This document shows, piece after piece, positions 1 through 6,293 of a stretch of 9,171 nt of DNA. Both the position numbers and the translations under genes were made by a program. The notes beneath the pieces are model-generated. The model did not search any database. It was not told the origin of the DNA and saw only the letters and a program-made list of their open reading frames with translations. Origin of the DNA: Methanocorpusculum sp. (GTDB lineage: Archaea; Halobacteriota; Methanomicrobia; Methanomicrobiales; Methanocorpusculaceae); assembly GCA_029986255.1 (NCBI GenBank), contig DALTYD010000035.1:1-9171 (forward strand), written 5' to 3'. Each line of letters begins with the position of its first letter. The first letter of the stretch is position 1.

Positions 1-860
1 TCGAATTTCATCTGAATTCCAAGTCCATTACAAGTAGAGCATGCACCAAAAGGGCTATTAAAGGAAAACATACGAGGCTGAAGCTCTTCAAACGAAAGAC
101 CACATATTGGACATGCCATCCGAGCAGAGTAGACAACATCCGATTTCCCAGCAGCAGATGCATAGACGAGATCATTTGCAGCATGTTCAAGCGCAACTTC
201 AATTGCTTCAATGAGACGACTTCGATCGGAGGGATCAAGTCGATCAATGACAATGTCGATATTATGCATGACATAACGAGATAGTTTGATCTCATCATCT
301 GTTCGATGAATTACATTGTCAACCCTTACACGAATGAATCCTTCTGCGTTGAGATTACGAAACAATTGTTCATAGGTGCCTTTTTTCTTGCGAATAACAG
401 GAGCAAAAATGGTGATCATTTCACCATTGGGAAACTCAGCGATTATCGCATCAGCAATTTGCTCAGGGGTTCGAGATTCGATTCGAACCTGGTGTTTCGG
501 ACAATGTGGGACCCCAATTCTTGCATAAAGAAGACGTAAATAATCATAGATCTCAGTAACCGTCCCAACTGTGGAACGAGGATTTTTTGAGGTAGTTTTC
601 TGTTCGATAGATATCGCAGGAGAGAGACCATCAATGCTATCAACATCAGGCTTATTCATGACACCAAGAAACTGACGAGCATATGAAGAGAGAGATTCAA
701 CATATCGTCGTTGTCCTTCGGCATAGATGGTATCAAAAGCAAGAGTAGACTTACCAGAACCAGAGACACCTGTTACAACAATTAATTTATCTCGAGGAAG
801 GGACAGAGTAATATTCTGCAGATTATGTTGACGGGCGCCCTTAATAACCAAGTTTTTCAT
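1..860 (-). CDS. uvrA: UvrABC excinuclease subunit A, N-terminal part (runs off left edge)
   Basis: UvrA is the DNA-damage-sensing ABC ATPase that loads UvrB in bacterial-type nucleotide excision repair. Translating the complement from the ATG at 860 gives about 286 residues with no stop before the edge; the family is about 940 residues, so roughly the first third is here. Visible: Walker A GVSGSGKST at residues 31-39 with Lys37, the UvrA block EGQRRYVESLSSYARQFLG, the IDGLSPAISIEQ block, and the first half of the insertion zinc module with Cys250, Cys253, Cys274 and Cys277 around the RMFSFNSPFGAC segment. The frame is intact. A TATA-like box (885-893) lies about 29 bp before the ATG and there is no Shine-Dalgarno, so a leaderless transcript fits. 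It is divergent from the sulfur-carrier operon. UvrABC in archaea is generally regarded as acquired from bacteria; that is family knowledge, not visible here. Confidence 0.97.
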   Translation of the reverse strand, partial: MKNLVIKGARQHNLQNITLSLPRDKLIVVTGVSGSGKSTLAFDTIYAEGQRRYVESLSSYARQFLGVMNKPDVDSIDGLSPAISIEQKTTSKNPRSTVGTVTEIYDYLRLLYARIGVPHCPKHQVRIESRTPEQIADAIIAEFPNGEMITIFAPVIRKKKGTYEQLFRNLNAEGFIRVRVDNVIHRTDDEIKLSRYVMHNIDIVIDRLDPSDRSRLIEAIEVALEHAANDLVYASAAGKSDVVYSARMACPICGLSFEELQPRMFSFNSPFGACSTCNGLGIQMKF

Positions 861-884
861 TGTGAATACTTCATTTTACGGCGA

Positions 885-893
885 GTGATAAAG
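885..893 (-). promoter_or_regulatory. uvrA TATA box (leaderless-type promoter)
   Basis: On the minus strand this reads CTTTATCAC, centred about 29 bp before the uvrA ATG, the distance expected if transcription starts at or near the start codon. A second TATA-like element (ACTTTATTTACT, 917-928) lies further upstream and would give a leader of about 35 nt. Which one is used cannot be told from sequence. Confidence 0.45.
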
Positions 894-931
894 AGTTGAG
901 GGATACGTTCCTATCGAGTAAATAAAGTATT

Positions 932-945
932 CTCCATTAATGGAG
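932..945. promoter_or_regulatory. Perfect 14-bp palindrome upstream of uvrA, candidate operator
   Basis: CTCCATTAATGGAG equals its own reverse complement over all 14 bases. It begins 72 bp before the uvrA ATG, directly behind the distal TATA-like element 917-928 and about 40 bp behind the proximal one. A site of this size and symmetry suits a dimeric helix-turn-helix regulator. No regulator is encoded in the window, so the role is inferred. Confidence 0.4.
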
Positions 946-1082
946 TAAAACGTTGTATTCAGGAATATTTTTGTTGTTTATTTACCACTCCAAGTTGAAA
1001 AATTGCTAATACTAATTTTAAGAACACAGTAATAATACTGCGAAATGAGGCATTATTTCAATGACAAATGATAAACATTCCT

Positions 1083-1109
1083 TGTGTATAAAGGATATCT
1101 GCATACACA
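1083..1109. repeat. Inverted repeat with 13-base spacer
   Basis: Arms TGTGTAT and ATACACA are perfectly complementary; the spacer holds the palindrome GATATC. It lies about 140 bp before the sulfur-carrier start. It could be a protein-binding site or a weak hairpin; seven-base AT-rich arms can also occur by chance. Confidence 0.3.
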
Positions 1110-1220
1110 TAAATAGCATCTAAAAAACGAGCAGAATGATCTCTGAAAATGAAATAAGACAAAGGAACAGACACTAGAAGAATATAAGAATTACGTGATC
1201 AAATAGCAAAGAGGGAGAGA

Positions 1221-1233
1221 TTTATTTTATAAA
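1221..1233 (+). promoter_or_regulatory. TATA box of the sulfur carrier-ttuA operon
   Basis: TTTATTTTATAAA lies 17-29 bp before the ATG at 1250. There is no Shine-Dalgarno between it and the ATG. The spacing predicts transcription starting at or within a few bases of the start codon, i.e. a leaderless or near-leaderless mRNA. Confidence 0.55.
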
Positions 1234-1249
1234 CACCAATACATCTGCA

Positions 1250-1441
1250 ATGGTTCAGGTGCATCTTCCTGATGGGACAATGGTGTTTGCTCCATCAGGA
1301 ACCGTTGAAGAAATTCTGATTGGTCTAGGATTGAATCCATATGAGATCCTGGTAACCTCCGAGGGTGAGTTACTGCTTGCAGATGATGTTGTCACCGCAG
1401 ATCAAATTCTTGAGTTGACATCAATTGTACACGGCGGATAA
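1250..1441 (+). CDS. Small ubiquitin-like sulfur carrier (MoaD/ThiS/TtuB type), C-terminal Gly-Gly
   Basis: A 63-residue beta-grasp protein ending exactly in HGG, the C-terminal di-glycine that an E1-like enzyme adenylates and converts to a thiocarboxylate in MoaD, ThiS, TtuB and SAMP proteins. The pattern of an N-terminal beta hairpin (VQVHLPDGTMV), a helix (VEEILIGLG), a central LVTSEGELL strand pair and a final LELTSIVHGG strand matches the family; the length is usual. It sits three bases before a TtuA-like thiolase, so its most likely job is to deliver sulfur for tRNA 2-thiolation. The last two codons (GGC GGA) form a purine-rich stretch six bases before the next ATG and may help its ribosome binding. 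No E1 (UbaA/MoeB type) is in the window. ThiS or MoaD roles remain possible, but the operon partner favours TtuB-like. Confidence 0.85.
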   Translation: MVQVHLPDGTMVFAPSGTVEEILIGLGLNPYEILVTSEGELLLADDVVTADQILELTSIVHGG

Positions 1442-1444
1442 GTA

Positions 1445-2353
1445 ATGACAATTTGTGAACAATGTGGAAAGCGAGCAGTCTGGCAAGAATCAGGTACTAG
1501 TACTGCACTCTGTAGCATGCATTTTTCGAGATGGTACGAGCAGCGTATCATAGAAACGATTTCACATTATAAAATGATTCCTAAAGATTCACGAATCACC
1601 GTCGGGTTTTCAGGAGGAAAAGATAGTACTGTTCTGCTGTCAGTTCTAACAAAGCTAGATCTGAATGCAGAAATTGTAGCAATTACAGTAGATGAGGGGA
1701 TTGTAAACTACCGTGAGGATACGATTCGAGTTGCCAAATCACTGGTAAAGCAGCTTGGCGTGGAGCACTACATCATATCATTTGTAGATGTGTGCGGAAA
1801 AACGCTAGATGAGTTGCTTGAAAGATATCCAGAACGTGCATGTTCTGTGTGCGGGACTTTGCGTAGACGTGCGCTGAATTTGGCTGCTCAAGAGATAAAT
1901 ACAGATAGAATTGCAACAGGGCATTGCATGGATGATGAGGCACAGGCTGTTCTAATGAATTATCTGCGAGGAGATCTTCGACGGATTACTAAGACTCACC
2001 TGACGAATGCATCTGAATTGTTTATTCCTCGCATTAAACCACTTTTTCGATGTACTGAACGTGCAACAGTGGCGTACGGGATGATCAATCATCTGTTGAC
2101 AAATCTTCCAGAATGTCCATATACACAGTATGCACTTCGTGCAAAAGTGCGGAGAGAACTTGGGTTGCTCGAGTATAGATATCCAGGTACGTTGAAGCAT
2201 ATTGTTGAGGGACAGGAGAAATTACATGAGGAGCTAGGTCCAACTCAAGGAAAGATACGAATGATGAAGGAATGTGAACTCTGCGGAGAACCAACCGAAA
2301 ATCGGTTGTGTGCAGCGTGTACGCTTTTAACAAAACTTGAGGAGAAGAGTTAG
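1445..2353 (+). CDS. ttuA: tRNA 2-thiolation enzyme, TtuA/NcsA (Ncs6) family
   Basis: A 302-residue ATP-pyrophosphatase of the TtuA/Ncs6/CTU1 family, which adenylates a tRNA uridine C2 and replaces the oxygen with sulfur. Seen in order: N-terminal zinc site Cys4, Cys7, Cys23, His26; PP-loop SGGKDST at 56-62; Cys133 and Cys136 (RACSVCG) and Cys224 (PECPY), matching the three cysteines that hold the 4Fe-4S cluster in characterised TtuA; the GHCMDDEAQ segment at 159-167; and a C-terminal zinc ribbon Cys277, Cys280, Cys289, Cys292. All key residues are present and the length is typical. The substrate position (wobble U34 as in Ncs6, or U54 as in thermophile TtuA) cannot be decided from sequence; in a mesophile U34 seems likelier. 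It is co-transcribed with the sulfur carrier upstream. A hairpin and T-run follow the stop. Confidence 0.93.
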   Translation: MTICEQCGKRAVWQESGTSTALCSMHFSRWYEQRIIETISHYKMIPKDSRITVGFSGGKDSTVLLSVLTKLDLNAEIVAITVDEGIVNYREDTIRVAKSLVKQLGVEHYIISFVDVCGKTLDELLERYPERACSVCGTLRRRALNLAAQEINTDRIATGHCMDDEAQAVLMNYLRGDLRRITKTHLTNASELFIPRIKPLFRCTERATVAYGMINHLLTNLPECPYTQYALRAKVRRELGLLEYRYPGTLKHIVEGQEKLHEELGPTQGKIRMMKECELCGEPTENRLCAACTLLTKLEEKS

Positions 2354-2378
2354 TTAAGTGATTCAACTTTTATTCAAA

Positions 2379-2403
2379 TTTTTTTAGGTTAACCCTAATA
2401 AAA
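2379..2403. terminator. Hairpin with T-run after ttuA
   Basis: Seven T then AGG (2379-2388) pairs with CCTAATAAAA (2394-2403) across a five-base loop; one T-T mismatch interrupts the stem. It lies 25 bases after the ttuA stop. The T7 tract alone would suit archaeal T-rich termination. It separates the ttuA operon from pth2-truD. Confidence 0.5.
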
Positions 2404-2554
2404 AAAGATAATACATATTACATGGAAAAAAGCCGAAAAAACTGGAAAAATATCTGTAAAGTAGAACTTAAAGTTATATGTGGCAAGAAGTAGTCATCAT
2501 ATCATTGTTCTCCCGTTCGATTTATCCGATTCACTATCCAATAAATTTACACAT

Positions 2555-2920
2555 ATGACCGGTGGAGATGACGTCTTTAAATACAAACAATGTCTCATCC
2601 TGCGAACCGATCTCAAACTCAGTTGCGGAAAAATGTGCGCCCAAGCAGCTCACGCTTCAGTTAGTGCTTTTGAAAAAGCCTCACTCCTCGATAAAAAATC
2701 ATGGATGAAGGAGGGGCAGAAAAAAATTGCACTCAAAGCACATAATGAACGAGCACTCTATGAACTCAAAGCAATCGCAGAAATACAAGGATTACCAGTA
2801 TCCTTAATCATCGATGCAGGCTACACTGAAGTCCCCTCTGGAACAGTTACAGCCCTTGGCATTGGTCCAGCCAAAGCTGAACTCATCGACAAAATCACAA
2901 GAGATCTTCCACTTCTTTGA
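2555..2920 (+). CDS. pth2: Peptidyl-tRNA hydrolase, archaeal type Pth2
   Basis: Pth2 cleaves the ester bond of peptidyl-tRNAs dropped by ribosomes, freeing tRNA in the cytoplasm. From the ATG at 2555 the protein is 121 residues, the usual length (about 115-120). Conserved Pth2 features: strand KQCLILRTDLKLSCGK (11-26), CAQAAHAS (28-35), the GQKKIALK block (54-61), and IIDAGYTEVPSGTVTALGIG (85-104) with the family's Asp-Ala-Gly, Thr and Pro. Start choice: the frame stays open upstream to a GTG at 2480 (146 residues), but those 25 extra residues do not resemble the family, and a TATA-like TTTATCCG at 2521-2528 would place transcription a few bases before 2555. No Shine-Dalgarno is seen at either start. 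truD follows after four bases, implying one transcript. Confidence 0.93.
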   Translation: MTGGDDVFKYKQCLILRTDLKLSCGKMCAQAAHASVSAFEKASLLDKKSWMKEGQKKIALKAHNERALYELKAIAEIQGLPVSLIIDAGYTEVPSGTVTALGIGPAKAELIDKITRDLPLL

Positions 2921-2924
2921 AACC

Positions 2925-4196
2925 ATGAAACCCTCCACATATCTCCTAGAACAGACGCTCGGGATGAACTATTACGCAACCAATATCCAGGGTATTGGTG
3001 GTGTGCTTCGCAGTATTCCACAGGACTTTATTGTTGAAGAACTTCCTGTTAAATTTACTGGAACCGGTCCATATCTCATCGTAAAGCTCACCAAAAGGGC
3101 ATGGGAACACCAACACGCCATGCGAGAAATAACAAAACGGCTTGGCATCAGTCAAAAACGAATCGGTTGGGGAGGAAACAAGGACCGTAATGCCGTAACA
3201 ACTCAGTATATTTCCCTTTACAAGATCACCAAAACTGAACTTGAGAAGATAACCATTAAAGACATCATCCTTAAACCAATCACATACCACCAATTTAATC
3301 TCAATCTTGGAGATCTCAAAGGGAACCAATTTGAAATCACACTGCGCAACTGCGAACCCGAAAAACTATCTGAACGAATAACCGCAATCACCTCCGATAT
3401 CCTTTCCTTAGGAATCCCTAATTATTATGGGATACAGCGCTTTGGAGCATTAAAACCAATCACACATCGCATAGGCCTTCATATTCTTCGAGGAGAGTAT
3501 GAAAGCGCAATAAAGGCCTATGTTGGTACCGCTTTTCCCCAGGAATCAGAAGAGATAAAATCAGCCCGTACAGCATTCGTCGAAACAGGTAATGCCAAAG
3601 ATGCCTTGCATGATTTGCCAAAAAGACTCACCTACGAACGCATCATACTCGATACTCTTGCAAAACACCCAGGTGAGTATGGATGGGCACTTCAGGCAAT
3701 GCCACCAAAACTTCTCTCAATGTTTGTCTCAGCATATCAGTCCTGGTTATTTAACATGTCACTCTCCGAACGTTGTGCCGCGGGCATTGCTCTCTCAGAC
3801 GTGAACGTAGGTGAACATCTCATTTTCTCCAATGAACGTATAGATACCGTCACAAAAAGGAATCTACCCATAGCTCGTCAACACATAAAACACGGGCGCT
3901 GTGCTGTCGCTGCTTGGATGCCCGGTTCAACGCTTCCAGTAAAACCAGGACCACTAGAAGAAGAAATGTTCATACTGATGGAAAAAGATGGGGTTTCAAT
4001 GCAAAGTTTTGAAAACGCATCAGCTTTTACTGGGATAAACTTTGAAGGAAACCATCGAAAAATAGTTCTGAAAACGGACATTATCTCAAAAATATCAGGC
4101 ACAAATGTCACACTCAGGTTTGTTCTTCCACCGGGCCACTATGCAACAACCGTCTGCCGAGAGTACATGCAAGGACCTCCTGAGCAGATGGTCTAA
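2925..4196 (+). CDS. truD: tRNA pseudouridine synthase D (Psi13)
   Basis: TruD (Pus7 homologue) isomerises uridine 13 of tRNAs to pseudouridine. From ATG 2925 it is 423 residues, normal for archaeal TruD. Motifs: SIPQDFIVEEL near 30-40 (the P-x-DF-x-V-x-E element), the catalytic block GGNKDRNAVTTQ at 83-94 with nucleophile Asp87, NYYGIQRFG at 166-174, and the C-terminal LPPGHYATTVCREYM at 401-415 closing the catalytic domain. Residues between about 190 and 380 form the family-specific insertion (TRUD) domain. The frame is open for 37 codons before 2925, but that part overlaps pth2 in another frame and does not look like TruD, so 2925 is chosen. The four-base gap after pth2 suggests coupled translation; pairing of these two tRNA genes is sensible in function. 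A short A/T hairpin follows at 4226. Confidence 0.95.
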   Translation: MKPSTYLLEQTLGMNYYATNIQGIGGVLRSIPQDFIVEELPVKFTGTGPYLIVKLTKRAWEHQHAMREITKRLGISQKRIGWGGNKDRNAVTTQYISLYKITKTELEKITIKDIILKPITYHQFNLNLGDLKGNQFEITLRNCEPEKLSERITAITSDILSLGIPNYYGIQRFGALKPITHRIGLHILRGEYESAIKAYVGTAFPQESEEIKSARTAFVETGNAKDALHDLPKRLTYERIILDTLAKHPGEYGWALQAMPPKLLSMFVSAYQSWLFNMSLSERCAAGIALSDVNVGEHLIFSNERIDTVTKRNLPIARQHIKHGRCAVAAWMPGSTLPVKPGPLEEEMFILMEKDGVSMQSFENASAFTGINFEGNHRKIVLKTDIISKISGTNVTLRFVLPPGHYATTVCREYMQGPPEQMV

Positions 4197-4225
4197 TGCG
4201 CTCTTTTTGAACACACCACATGAAA

Positions 4226-4245
4226 AGAAAAATCTGAATTTTTCT
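4226..4245 (+). terminator. Hairpin downstream of truD
   Basis: AGAAAAAT and ATTTTTCT form a perfect eight-base stem with a CTGA loop, starting 30 bases after the truD stop. The descending arm carries a T5 run. It is a plausible terminator for pth2-truD in this convergent gap, but it is very A/T-rich and so only moderately convincing. Confidence 0.4.
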
Positions 4246-4296
4246 GAGACCTGCATGCGCAGAACACTGAAGAAGTGCAGAATACTTGTGGAAAAA

Positions 4297-4325
4297 TAAT
4301 TAAAAAAATTTAAAAATATAAAAAA
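4297..4325 (-). terminator. T-rich terminator of the M42 peptidase gene
   Basis: Read on the minus strand, the bases immediately after the peptidase stop hold several closely spaced T runs (T6, T5, T7). Runs of T without a required hairpin are the usual archaeal intrinsic termination signal. It faces the convergent truD. Confidence 0.55.
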
Positions 4326-5378
4326 TTAGTTTAGTATCGGCTTAGTATCAACAGCTTTGGCAATCAGAGAAATACCATCCTGCAAATCTTTCAGATCGAT
4401 AACCTCGACAGGAGAATGAATATATCGCGCAGGAACTGAAATAGGAACGCTTGGAATTCCATCTCTTTCAAAGTTGATCGCAGATGCATCTGTATTCCCT
4501 CCATCGCCGACCTCCATCTGAACAGGAATATCAAACTTCTTTGCCGTCTTCGTTAACCAGGAAACAATCCGCGGATCTGCAATGTGACCACGACCGGAAG
4601 CAGACACTGCCACCACAACAGGACCCCGACCCATAAAAATTGGAGCTTTTCGGCGCTCAATACCAGGAAAATCCCCTGGAATCGTCACATCAGTAGCGAT
4701 TGCAATATCAGGGTTCAAGGAAAACGAACTTGTCTTCGCGCCCTTTAATCCGACTTCCTCCTGCACCGTAAACACGGCGTACACGGTGTGTTTCGTCTGC
4801 ATTTCGCGAAGAGCTCCGATTAACATCACACATCCGACACGGTTATCAAGCGCTTTCCCAGTAACACACGTCCCAGCAAGCGGCACAAATTCCCGATCGA
4901 TTGTAATTGGTGTTCCAATCTCAATTCCAAGAGCTTCCACGTCATCAGAACTAGTAGCCCCAACATCGATAAACAGATCCGAAAGGCTAATTGGCTTGTT
5001 GCGATCATCATCATTCATCACATGTGGAGGTTTCATACCAAGAACTCCATGAACGATTCCCTTCGAGCCGTGTAGAATAACGCGTTGAGACACCAAAACT
5101 GGATTAAACCAACCACCAATCTCAACGAACCTAATAAAACCGTGCTCATCCACATACTGAACCATCAGGCCAATCTCATCCATATGGGCTGCCAGCATAA
5201 TTGAAAAATCATCACCTCTCTTCACGGCAACAAGATTTCCCATCTTATCAGTTTTGATCTCATCCACATAGGGTGCAATCTCTTCCTTGATGATCTTTGA
5301 AACTGACGACTCAAATCCAGAAATGCCATGGGCATTTGACAAATTCTGTAACAATGCGCTTATTTGTGTAATTTCCAT
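4326..5378 (-). CDS. M42-family metalloaminopeptidase (TET-type)
   Basis: A 350-residue cytosolic di-metal peptidase of family M42, whose members form 12-subunit tetrahedral (TET) particles that trim peptides left by the proteasome. Metal ligands and catalytic residues in order: His65 and Asp67 (AAHMDEIG), Asp178 (KALDNR), catalytic Glu207 with Glu208 (VQEEVGLKGA), Asp230 (ATDVT) and His321 (RYIHSPVE). All are present; length is typical. Residues of roughly 75-160 form the PDZ-like dimerisation domain inserted in the catalytic fold. The start is well supported: AGGTGA (5390-5385) lies six bases before ATG 5378. Substrate preference (acidic, neutral, basic; or endoglucanase-like annotations given to this family) cannot be assigned. 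A possible small ORF ends inside its ribosome-binding site. Confidence 0.94.
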   Translation of the reverse strand: MEITQISALLQNLSNAHGISGFESSVSKIIKEEIAPYVDEIKTDKMGNLVAVKRGDDFSIMLAAHMDEIGLMVQYVDEHGFIRFVEIGGWFNPVLVSQRVILHGSKGIVHGVLGMKPPHVMNDDDRNKPISLSDLFIDVGATSSDDVEALGIEIGTPITIDREFVPLAGTCVTGKALDNRVGCVMLIGALREMQTKHTVYAVFTVQEEVGLKGAKTSSFSLNPDIAIATDVTIPGDFPGIERRKAPIFMGRGPVVVAVSASGRGHIADPRIVSWLTKTAKKFDIPVQMEVGDGGNTDASAINFERDGIPSVPISVPARYIHSPVEVIDLKDLQDGISLIAKAVDTKPILN

Positions 5379-5384
5379 AATATT

Positions 5385-5390
5385 TCACCT
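5385..5390 (-). promoter_or_regulatory. Shine-Dalgarno site of the M42 peptidase
   Basis: AGGTGA matches the anti-Shine-Dalgarno of archaeal 16S rRNA and sits six bases before the ATG. It decides the start. The last three bases are also the TGA stop of the small ORF at 5385-5453. Confidence 0.7.
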
Positions 5391-5453
5391 GAGAATCCTT
5401 TCCATAGGAACAATGGAAGCTTCAAGACTTTCGGATGAGGGGGAATACCGCAT
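5385..5453 (-). CDS. Possible small ORF / leader peptide before the M42 peptidase (22 codons)
   Basis: An ATG at 5453 opens 22 codons (MRYSPSSESLEASIVPMERI, then LR) ending in a TGA that overlaps the peptidase Shine-Dalgarno. It has its own strong site, GGAGG at 5467-5463, nine bases before the ATG. The stop-SD overlap would let a terminating ribosome reinitiate on the peptidase. No homologue is recognised, the peptide is neutral with many serines, and it has no membrane segment. A competing 66-codon frame (5560 to 5360, ATG just after the PHI stop) crosses the same bases. At this length chance is a serious alternative; the GGAGG is the main reason to list it. Confidence 0.3.
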   Translation of the reverse strand: MRYSPSSESLEASIVPMERILR

Positions 5454-5521
5454 TCGAGTGTTCCTCCAGATAGATTAATGATATATGGGCAAAATTCCTC
5501 AAACCTCTTTCGAATGCCAGA

Positions 5522-5530
5522 GGTATAAAG
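5522..5530 (-). promoter_or_regulatory. Candidate promoter (TATA) for the M42 gene
   Basis: The minus strand reads CTTTATACC here, predicting a start near 5500 and a leader of about 120 nt that would contain the GGAGG and the small ORF. A second TATA-like stretch (ATATAT, 5481-5486) is closer, but a start from it would fall at about 5457 and exclude the GGAGG. Confidence 0.4.
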
Positions 5531-5540
5531 AGTTTTAACA

Positions 5541-5563
5541 TGTTTGACAAACAGTATCATACT
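5541..5563. promoter_or_regulatory. Two abutting palindromes upstream of the M42 promoter
   Basis: TGTTTG-A-CAAACA (5541-5553) and AGTAT-C-ATACT (5553-5563) are perfect inverted repeats with one-base centres, sharing base 5553. They sit about 10 bp behind the TATA candidate at 5522-5530 and overlap the PHI stop codon. They could be an operator, or a small hairpin at the PHI 3' end. Function is inferred from symmetry and position only. Confidence 0.35.
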
Positions 5564-6164
5564 ACTCAATATTGGTGTGACGGCGTTTCAGATCGCTCTC
5601 TTCAATCTTAGTTAGGTCCATCAATGTAGAGATAATAGCATCACCAAAGATAAGAGATGTTGTCTCAAAAATCGTACCTAGTGGCGCAAACGAACGATGT
5701 TCCCCTAGCATCTGGCGTATTTCATATTCATGGGCATCACATGAAATAGGATCGCGCTGGATCTCAATTTGGATGATATAATCAGCAATCTTCCCAATAC
5801 GAGAGCTTGGATTTGATGAAATGAGTGCAACTTTGACACCAAGACATTTTGCCATCTCGGCAATGTCACCAATTGTTCTCGTGTTTCCGGAACCGGAAAA
5901 GATTACAATCAAATCACCTTCACCAATAGCCGGCGTGATTGTCTCTCCAACTACATAAGAAGTCATGCCCATGTGCATCAATCGCATTGCAAAGGACTTA
6001 GCAACGAGGCCTGAACGTCCTGCACCCATCACATAGATACGCGTAGCATCCAAGATAGCCGCAAGAAATGCATCAATTTCATTGCTGGCAATCATCTGAG
6101 CAATAGCATCAATACGAGATGCCATTAAACTCATCATATTTTTGACGGAGGAACCATGCGTCAT
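5562..6164 (-). CDS. hxlB: 6-phospho-3-hexuloisomerase (SIS domain)
   Basis: PHI interconverts 3-hexulose-6-phosphate and fructose-6-phosphate. In archaea, with hexulose-phosphate synthase, it links fructose-6-phosphate to ribulose-5-phosphate and formaldehyde. From ATG 6164 the protein is 200 residues, close to known PHIs (about 180-200). Seen: SIS-domain loop VMGAGRSGLVAKSFAMRLMH starting near residue 45, then YVVGETITPAIGEGD, phosphosugar loop FSGSGNTRT (89-97), the FETTSLIFGD segment with Glu167, and a C-terminal ESDLKRRHTN with His196, as in archaeal PHIs. The frame extends to a TTG at 6215 (217 residues); ATG 6164 is preferred because a TATA-like box (6188-6195) lies about 27 bp before it and the length fits better. 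No Shine-Dalgarno. The partner synthase (hps) is not in the window. Confidence 0.92.
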   Translation of the reverse strand: MTHGSSVKNMMSLMASRIDAIAQMIASNEIDAFLAAILDATRIYVMGAGRSGLVAKSFAMRLMHMGMTSYVVGETITPAIGEGDLIVIFSGSGNTRTIGDIAEMAKCLGVKVALISSNPSSRIGKIADYIIQIEIQRDPISCDAHEYEIRQMLGEHRSFAPLGTIFETTSLIFGDAIISTLMDLTKIEESDLKRRHTNIE

Positions 6165-6187
6165 ACTAGATAATACTATAGGGTGTA

Positions 6188-6195
6188 ATGATAAA
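6188..6195 (-). promoter_or_regulatory. PHI TATA box (leaderless-type)
   Basis: Minus strand TTTATCAT, centred about 27 bp before ATG 6164. This spacing predicts transcription from the start codon and argues against the upstream TTG start at 6215, which would lie upstream of this box. Confidence 0.45.
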
Positions 6196-6293
6196 TGAGG
6201 ATTAGTGTTTTTCAATTAGTTTAAAGTGGAAATTCAACTGTTCAGCTATCAGCATGAGGGTAGGCATGTAATTACAGCGTTCCGGATGAATAA

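Larger units (their letters stand above)
861..1249. other. Divergent intergenic region, uvrA / sulfur-carrier operon
   Basis: These 389 bases hold no convincing gene. They are AT-rich and contain the uvrA TATA boxes, the palindrome at 932-945, an inverted repeat TGTGTAT / ATACACA (1083-1089 and 1103-1109, 13-base spacer that includes GATATC), and the TATA box of the downstream operon near 1221-1233. I saw no tRNA-like fold, C/D-box motif pair or known riboswitch core. Confidence 0.7.

Noticed and set aside
2480..2554. N-terminal extension of Pth2 from a GTG at 2480
   Set aside because: The 25 extra residues do not resemble the Pth2 family and exceed its usual length; a TATA-like box lies within this stretch. 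Kept only as an alternative start.
2814..2924. N-terminal extension of TruD overlapping pth2
   Set aside because: It is an out-of-frame reading of the conserved 3' end of pth2; the TruD family N-terminus begins at ATG 2925.
4105..4299. Plus-strand frame covering the truD 3' end and the convergent gap
   Set aside because: Mostly an out-of-frame shadow of the conserved TruD C-terminus; the remainder has no ribosome site or recognisable motif.
5287..5478. Plus-strand frame over the M42 5' end and leader
   Set aside because: Antisense shadow of the M42 N-terminus with no promoter or ribosome site.
6165..6215. Longer start of PHI at TTG 6215
   Set aside because: Weak start codon, no ribosome site, 17 non-family residues, and the TATA-like box at 6188-6195 falls inside it.
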